Source: JAGPFW01 sp964535155
GTDB lineage: Bacteria; Patescibacteriota; WWE3; UBA101185; UBA10185
NCBI GenBank assembly: GCA_964535155.1
Contig: CAZHSR010000029.1
Location: forward strand, 1-11,247
Length of the DNA stretch: 11,247 nucleotides
Direction: 5' to 3'
The notes under the pieces were generated by a model that worked only from the letters and a program-made list of their open reading frames with translations, was not told the DNA's origin and searched no databases. This document shows positions 6,716 through 11,247 of this stretch, in pieces. Every line of letters begins with the position of its first letter. The first letter of the stretch is position 1. The translations under genes were made by a program, and so were the position numbers.

Positions 6716-7444
6716 ATGAAAGTAATATTTAAAATTGACCAAACCCTTTTGGCAACTTCCGCTATATTTGGTCCTAAAAGCAAAAATTTAAAAGACTGGA
6801 CTCCTCTAAAAAATTCTCTTTGGGAAAAATACAATGAGGGATACAGATTTGCATATAAAGGAGATTTGAGATTTCTTGCAATAAAGGATGATTTTCCAAA
6901 AAACATGGAGTCTATTATTACAGATATAGGCAAAATCATTGAAGAAACCATTTCATCCAAGGAGTTTAAAAATCTGCTTAATGAAACGGAAGAATATATG
7001 AAATGGCTTGAAAATGACTGGCAAAAAAAGGAAAACCAAGTAAACAAAGAATTAAAGGACATACTAAGAATAGACTTACCCGAGGATGAATTCACCATAA
7101 ATGTTGTCGCACCAATCATCGGTGGGGGTGCGTATCTTGGAGACTTTAATATATTTTGGGGACATACAGAAGATTGGGAAAATTACAGCACAGTTTATTT
7201 AGTGCATGAAATGCTTCATGAAATCCTAAAACTTAAAAACTTTAATCATGAAATAATTGAGTTGGTCACAGATAACGAGTTACGAATAAGATTAAATGGA
7301 AAAGGCGAATATTTTAAAGACGATCTTGGAAACAGAATTGGCCATGACTATTTAGAGAAAGCCGAGAAGGAGCTACTTCCAAAATGGAAAAAATATCTAA
7401 AAAATACCAAACAAGATATATTTTCCTTTAGTGAGTCACTCTAA
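6716..7444 (+). CDS. Uncharacterised zincin-like putative metalloprotease (HExxH)
   Basis: I do not recognise the family. The 242-residue protein has no signal peptide or membrane helix and should be cytoplasmic. The N-terminal half (1-120) is charged and helical with no known motif; residues 62-118 look helical or coiled. A compact second half begins with the strand FTINVVAPI and a glycine run (136-138), then IFWGH, then the zinc-binding motif VHEMLHE (H164, E165, H168). Candidate third ligands downstream are E182 and E188 within IIELVTDNELRIRLNG; E188 lies 19 residues after the second histidine, the spacing seen in thermolysin. This supports a gluzincin-type hydrolase by pattern only. The gene sits alone between the divergent rpmG and the downstream leuS, 19 bases from the latter. 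The substrate, and whether it cleaves anything, cannot be inferred from these neighbours. Confidence 0.7.
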   Translation: MKVIFKIDQTLLATSAIFGPKSKNLKDWTPLKNSLWEKYNEGYRFAYKGDLRFLAIKDDFPKNMESIITDIGKIIEETISSKEFKNLLNETEEYMKWLENDWQKKENQVNKELKDILRIDLPEDEFTINVVAPIIGGGAYLGDFNIFWGHTEDWENYSTVYLVHEMLHEILKLKNFNHEIIELVTDNELRIRLNGKGEYFKDDLGNRIGHDYLEKAEKELLPKWKKYLKNTKQDIFSFSESL

Positions 7445-7448
7445 AAAA

Positions 7449-7457
7449 TGATAAAAT
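7449..7457 (+). promoter_or_regulatory. Extended -10 of leuS
   Basis: TG-A-TAAAAT; the hexamer 7452-7457 ends six bases before ATG 7464, which puts the predicted transcription start on the A of the start codon. No good -35 is visible, in keeping with an extended -10 promoter. There is no Shine-Dalgarno before leuS. It lies in the 19-base gap after the HExxH gene. Confidence 0.5.
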
Positions 7458-7463
7458 GCAGAA

Positions 7464-9935
7464 ATGAACAAAGCGAGTGATTACAACCCCGCAAAAATAG
7501 AAGAAAAGTGGAAGAAAGCTTGGTATTCCTGCAATTTATATAAAGCAGAAGATTTTTCCGACAAACCAAAAAAATATATTTTGGCAGAACTCCCATACCC
7601 TTCTGGAAAATCACTTCATATCGGGCATGCCATGCGATACACAATTCCAGAAGTCTATTCTCGTTTTTTAAGAATGCAGGGTAATAATGTACTATTCCCC
7701 ATGGGATGGGATTCTTTTGGACTTCCAACCGAAGGATTTGCACTAAAAGAAGACAAAACTCCTCAAGAGATTACAGAACAATTAAAAACCGATTACAAAA
7801 AGGCTATGCAGGACATGGGTTACGCAATTGATTGGGACAGGGAATTTGCCACTTCTGACCCAGAAACTTACAAATGGACTCAATGGTTATTTTTAAAATT
7901 TTATGAACATGGCTTGGCAGAGCTAAAAGAAATGCCTGTTTGGTGGTGCAAAGAATTGGGTAACTTGGCAGATGAAGAGGTTTTAACTGATAGAGACGGG
8001 AACAAAATTTCGGAGCGAGGAGATTATAAAGTAGAAAAAAAGTTATTTAGACAATGGGTTTTAAAAATTCCAGAATATGCTGAAAAGCTCCTGGAAGGCT
8101 TAGAAAAAACTGATTTTCCAGAACATATTAAGAATGCTCAGGTAAATTGGATAGGTAAAACCACAGGATGTAATGTGCGATTTGAAATTTTGGCTAAAAA
8201 CGGTGATTTTTCCAAGAAGGCGGAAGTTTACACTACACGCGTTGACACACTCTTTGGAGTTTCGTTTATTGTTTTGGCGGCAGAACATCCGTTGGTGGAA
8301 GAGCTTTTAGACCAATGTGAAAACAAGGGGGAGGTTTTGGAATATGTAAATTGGGCAAAAAACCTTTCGGATATGGATAAGCAGACACTTAAGGAAAAGA
8401 CTGGCGTTTGTTTAAAAGGTCTAACTGCAAAACATCCTTTTGAGTCGGTAGAGAGAGAAATTCCTGTGTTTATAGGAAATTATGTCTTAATGGAAACTGG
8501 AACTGGAGTAGTTATGGGGGTTCCTGCCCATGATGAAAGGGATTTTGAGTTTGCAAAAAAGTACAATTTGGAAGTAATTCCTGTTATAAAAGGGCCTACA
8601 GAGGAATTGCCCTACACAGAAGAGGGTAAAATGGTAAATTCAGGTGAATTTGACGAACTTTCCAATGCAGAAGGGGCAGAAAAGATTACGGAAGCCTTGG
8701 AAAAGCTTGGAAAAGGTCACAAAGCCACAAACTATAAGATTCGTGACTGGGTATTTTCTAGACAACACTACTGGGGAGAGCCAATTCCTTTGATTTATAA
8801 GGAAAATGGAGGGCCTGAACCAGTTGTTAAAACAGAAGATATGGATAAAGTGCATGTAAAACTCCCTGTTGTACTCCCCTATTCCACAGAATACACAACA
8901 ACCGATGGGGGTGAGCCTCCTTTGGCAAGAAATCTAGAATGGGTTAAAACGGTGGATTCGCAAGGAAACCCTGCCACAAGAGAGACCCAAACTATGCCTA
9001 CATGGGCTGGGTCAAGTTGGTACTATTTGAGATATTTAGACCCGCACAACAACGAAGAATTTGCCAACGCAGAAAAGCTAAAATATTGGCTTCCTGTTGA
9101 TAAATACTTTGGTGGCGCGGAACATACAACGGTACACCTTTTATATTCAAGATTTTGGCATAAGTTTTTTTATGACATTGGCCTAGTTCCAACAGAAGAA
9201 CCCTATCAATATCGCATGAACGGAGGGTTGCTTTTGGCCTCAGATGGCAGAAAAATGTCAAAACGGTTTGGAAATGTGGTTGAACCTCAGCTTCTAATAG
9301 AAAATTATGGCGCGGATGCAACAAGAATGGCTTTGTGCTTTTTGGGACCCTACACAGAGACATATCCTTGGAATGATAATGTTATCAAATCCACTTGGCG
9401 ATTGCTAAAAACTATTTATGAGCTTAAAGACAAGGTTTCGGATGCGGCTGTAGAACCTTGCGTGGAGAAGCTGCTACATAAGACAATAAAAAATGTTACT
9501 CAAATGCTAACCGATATAAAAATGAATACGGCTGTAAGCCAAATCATGATTTTAACCAATGAATTAAAGAAGCAAAAGGCTATAAACAGGCAAATTTGGG
9601 CAGATTACATTAAAATTTTGGCTCCAATAGCACCTTTTTTGGCAGAAGAATTATGGCAAGACCATAACGGATGGGATGAATGGCGACCAGAAAATAGCGT
9701 GCATTTACAGGACTGGCCTCAATTCAATCCGGAATTGGCAAAAGACGATATGGTTTCTCTAGGAATTCAGATTAATGGCAAAATTCGAGATGAGATTGAG
9801 CTGGAATTAGACGCCCCTGAGGTCGAAGTGAAAAAAGCTGTTTTGGAAAAAGAGGGAGTAAAACGCTATATAGAAGGCAATGAAATTAAAAAGTTTATAT
9901 ATGTACCCAATAAAATTATAAGTATAGTAATATAA
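7464..9935 (+). CDS. leuS: Leucyl-tRNA synthetase
   Basis: Class Ia synthetase that charges tRNA-Leu with leucine in the cytoplasm. The 823 residues are full length. Visible parts in order: YNPAKIEEKW (7-16), HIGH (52-55), MGWDSFGLPTE, a degenerate zinc-ribbon region around WWC (C162), the CP1 editing domain with TTRVDT (257-262) and AHDERD (355-360, D357 and D360), RDWVFSRQHYWGEPIP, WAGSSWYYLRYLDP, GGAEHTTVHLLYSRFW, the catalytic loop KMSKR (597-601), the helical anticodon-binding domain, and the C-terminal QINGKIRDEI...IYVPNKII module. Editing residues appear intact. Differences from common bacterial forms are KMSKR for KMSKS, TRVDT for TRPDT, and loss of the CxxC of the zinc ribbon. The start is supported by the family N-terminus and a -10 six bases upstream. 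The next gene follows after three bases. Confidence 0.97.
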   Translation: MNKASDYNPAKIEEKWKKAWYSCNLYKAEDFSDKPKKYILAELPYPSGKSLHIGHAMRYTIPEVYSRFLRMQGNNVLFPMGWDSFGLPTEGFALKEDKTPQEITEQLKTDYKKAMQDMGYAIDWDREFATSDPETYKWTQWLFLKFYEHGLAELKEMPVWWCKELGNLADEEVLTDRDGNKISERGDYKVEKKLFRQWVLKIPEYAEKLLEGLEKTDFPEHIKNAQVNWIGKTTGCNVRFEILAKNGDFSKKAEVYTTRVDTLFGVSFIVLAAEHPLVEELLDQCENKGEVLEYVNWAKNLSDMDKQTLKEKTGVCLKGLTAKHPFESVEREIPVFIGNYVLMETGTGVVMGVPAHDERDFEFAKKYNLEVIPVIKGPTEELPYTEEGKMVNSGEFDELSNAEGAEKITEALEKLGKGHKATNYKIRDWVFSRQHYWGEPIPLIYKENGGPEPVVKTEDMDKVHVKLPVVLPYSTEYTTTDGGEPPLARNLEWVKTVDSQGNPATRETQTMPTWAGSSWYYLRYLDPHNNEEFANAEKLKYWLPVDKYFGGAEHTTVHLLYSRFWHKFFYDIGLVPTEEPYQYRMNGGLLLASDGRKMSKRFGNVVEPQLLIENYGADATRMALCFLGPYTETYPWNDNVIKSTWRLLKTIYELKDKVSDAAVEPCVEKLLHKTIKNVTQMLTDIKMNTAVSQIMILTNELKKQKAINRQIWADYIKILAPIAPFLAEELWQDHNGWDEWRPENSVHLQDWPQFNPELAKDDMVSLGIQINGKIRDEIELELDAPEVEVKKAVLEKEGVKRYIEGNEIKKFIYVPNKIISIVI

Positions 9936-9938
9936 ACT

Positions 9939-11147
9939 ATGCCCATTTCTGCCCTTTTTAACCGAGTTTTTAACCCACATGACTATACAGTTGAAGAAGT
10001 GCATGCAATTTATGCCACAAATGTTATTGCAAACCTGGCACAATCACTTTTGGGGATCTTTATTCCAATTTATATCTTTAATTTAACTCAACATAATGCG
10101 GTTTTTTCTGGGAATGCTGTAACTAACGGAATGCTTTGGACAATCCTGTTTTTTGCCTTGTGGTCACTTTCGGTTGTAATTAACTCTTTTGTGAGCCCAA
10201 AAATTATCTTTAAACTCTCCTTAAAGAAAAGCCTTTTTATGAGCAAACTTTTCCTAATAAGTAGCTATGCCTTCCTGTTTTTGGCAGAAAGAGACCCCTT
10301 ATTTATTATTCCCGCGGCACTTTTTGGAGGGATGCATACAACATATTATTGGATCCCCTATCACATATTTTTTGTAAAAAAAGCCGATGATGGCGATAAA
10401 AAGTACGGTACGGAAGTTGGAAAGCGAGATTTTTTGGTGAATTTAGCCTCTTCCATGGGACCTTTATTGGGAGCTTTAACAATTGCACAACTTGGATTTC
10501 CAGTTTTATATGCCATTGCAATTTTTATGCTTTTAATAGCAACTTTGCCGATTTTATTTTTTGTGCAAGAAAATCCGCATAGAAATCATGAGTTTAAAGA
10601 TGTTTTCCTAAATTTCTTGTGGAATAAAAAGTATTTAAAGACCACTTTAGCCCTTGGTGGAAACATTACTTCCAATGTAGTATTTGCAATTTTTTGGTCC
10701 TTAATGCTTTATTTTGGGTTGCAAAGCTTTGTGGAAATTGGTTTGCTAACAACTTTTTCAGGGATTTTAGCTATGATTTTGCTAGTCGTAGTTGGAAAAA
10801 TGGTTGACGCACGCGGAAAATTGGGCATCCATTCGGTTGGGGTAGGGATAAATACAATTTTGCACTTAACAAGACCCTTTTTTAAGTCAACAGCTTTTTT
10901 ATATGGAAATGGGATTATTGATAATATTAATTCGCCTGCTTACGGAGTTCCTTTTAACGCCGCCATTTATGAAAAATCACTGGAAGGAAGTGTTTCGGAT
11001 TTCTTAGTTTACAGAGAGTTGGTTTTACATGGAGTTCGCTTAGTAATCTTGGCTGCTATAGCTCTAGTCTTGTTTTATACAAACACTTGGACTTGGACTT
11101 TTTATGTGGGGGCTTTGGGGTCTGTGCTTACTATTTTGGTGAATTAG
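9939..11147 (+). CDS. Major facilitator superfamily-type transporter
   Basis: A 402-residue integral-membrane protein with about 11-12 hydrophobic segments and a central hydrophilic loop at about 209-230, as in two six-helix MFS halves. GKMVDARGK (286-294) resembles the MFS loop motif G-x3-D-R-x-G-R that recurs in the second half. The first half has a hydrophilic stretch KKADDGDKKYGTEVGKRD (147-164) before the next helix, then SSMGPLLGALTIAQLGFPVL (171-190), which resembles the glycine-rich MFS helix 5. No substrate motif is recognisable. It starts three bases after the leuS stop without a Shine-Dalgarno. It is probably read through from leuS, although TATAGT at 9923-9928 could give it a near-leaderless promoter. 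The substrate is unknown. The superfamily call is moderately sure because family motifs are weak. Confidence 0.7.
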   Translation: MPISALFNRVFNPHDYTVEEVHAIYATNVIANLAQSLLGIFIPIYIFNLTQHNAVFSGNAVTNGMLWTILFFALWSLSVVINSFVSPKIIFKLSLKKSLFMSKLFLISSYAFLFLAERDPLFIIPAALFGGMHTTYYWIPYHIFFVKKADDGDKKYGTEVGKRDFLVNLASSMGPLLGALTIAQLGFPVLYAIAIFMLLIATLPILFFVQENPHRNHEFKDVFLNFLWNKKYLKTTLALGGNITSNVVFAIFWSLMLYFGLQSFVEIGLLTTFSGILAMILLVVVGKMVDARGKLGIHSVGVGINTILHLTRPFFKSTAFLYGNGIIDNINSPAYGVPFNAAIYEKSLEGSVSDFLVYRELVLHGVRLVILAAIALVLFYTNTWTWTFYVGALGSVLTILVN

Positions 11148-11247
11148 TCACAAAGTCTTTATAAAACCATCCCTTTTTCACTTTATTATTATGGGTCAAT
11201 GAGTTAAATTGTGGAGCTGACTAATCAATGACAGCGGTATAAAAGAC
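11148..11247. other. Intergenic right edge, no supported gene
   Basis: AT-rich tail after the transporter stop. I see no clear terminator hairpin, tRNA or coding region. Near the edge GCTG and CAGC (about 11216-11219 and 11232-11235) could form a short hairpin. TATAAA at 11238-11243 with CTGACT 15 bases upstream is a weak promoter-like pair for a gene beyond the window. Confidence 0.4.

Noticed and set aside
6682..7119. A 145-codon minus-strand open frame opposite the HExxH gene.
   Set aside because: Its product is a low-complexity Ser/Phe-rich translation typical of the antisense of an AT-rich gene; the plus-strand frame has the organised HExxH domain.
8998..9363. Minus-strand open frames opposite leuS, the longest being 121 codons.
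   Set aside because: leuS is unambiguous over the whole stretch and the antisense products have no recognisable motif or start signal.
11148..11247. A minus-strand frame at the right edge reading into KKGWFYKDFVTNSPK, and a possible tRNA or small RNA.
   Set aside because: The frame is interrupted by a stop within about 90 bases, there is no start signal, and no tRNA T-arm or cloverleaf could be found.
1..11247. CRISPR arrays, insertion sequences, toxin-antitoxin pairs and phage genes.
   Set aside because: No spaced direct repeats, terminal inverted repeats, transposase, integrase or small paired regulator genes were seen on either strand.

Overview
The window looks like a piece of a chromosome from a small-genome, AT-rich bacterium. 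It is most likely a member of the Patescibacteria (Candidate Phyla Radiation). The signs are short versions of core proteins (a 231-residue RsmI, a LeuRS whose zinc ribbon has lost its cysteines), very tight gene packing (overlaps of 1, 4 and 11 bases, convergent stops one base apart), and membrane proteins of unassigned substrate. TGA is used as a stop (rsmI), so this is not a recoded TGA=Gly lineage. The phylum is an inference from style and I cannot place it more finely.

Layout. (1) 1-480, plus strand: a DgkA/undecaprenol-kinase family protein, open at the left edge. (2) 482-4786, minus strand: an operon rsmI > helD > family-39-type glycosyltransferase, with consecutive genes overlapping. 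(3) 4787-5660: a GC-rich Bax-inhibitor-1/YetJ-like membrane protein gene with its own consensus promoter, a real Shine-Dalgarno and a strong intrinsic terminator; it looks like a self-contained acquired cassette. (4) 5686-6638, minus strand: rpmG (ribosomal protein L33, easily missed because it is only 59 codons) coupled by TAATG to a membrane-anchored thioredoxin-fold protein. That protein carries most of the signature of GILT, the thiol reductase of animal lysosomes. (5) 6716-7444, plus strand: an unrecognised HExxH zincin-like protein. (6) 7464-11147, plus strand: leuS followed 3 bases later by a major-facilitator-type transporter. The last 100 bases hold no gene I can support.

How it fits together. 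Most of the window is housekeeping: decoding-centre methylation (RsmI), recycling of stalled RNA polymerase (HelD), a ribosomal protein (L33) and leucine charging (LeuRS). Envelope functions are interleaved: lipid or undecaprenol phosphorylation, lipid-linked sugar transfer, periplasm-facing thiol chemistry and transport. The first genes of transcription units have a -10 hexamer only 6-9 bases before the ATG and no Shine-Dalgarno, which predicts leaderless mRNAs. The internal gene helD has a good Shine-Dalgarno. The BI-1 gene breaks this rule as well as the base composition.

The best candidates for something new are the bacterial GILT-like protein, the uncharacterised HExxH protein, the leaderless promoter architecture and the foreign-looking BI-1 cassette. 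I did not find a multi-gene defence, mobile or CRISPR system.
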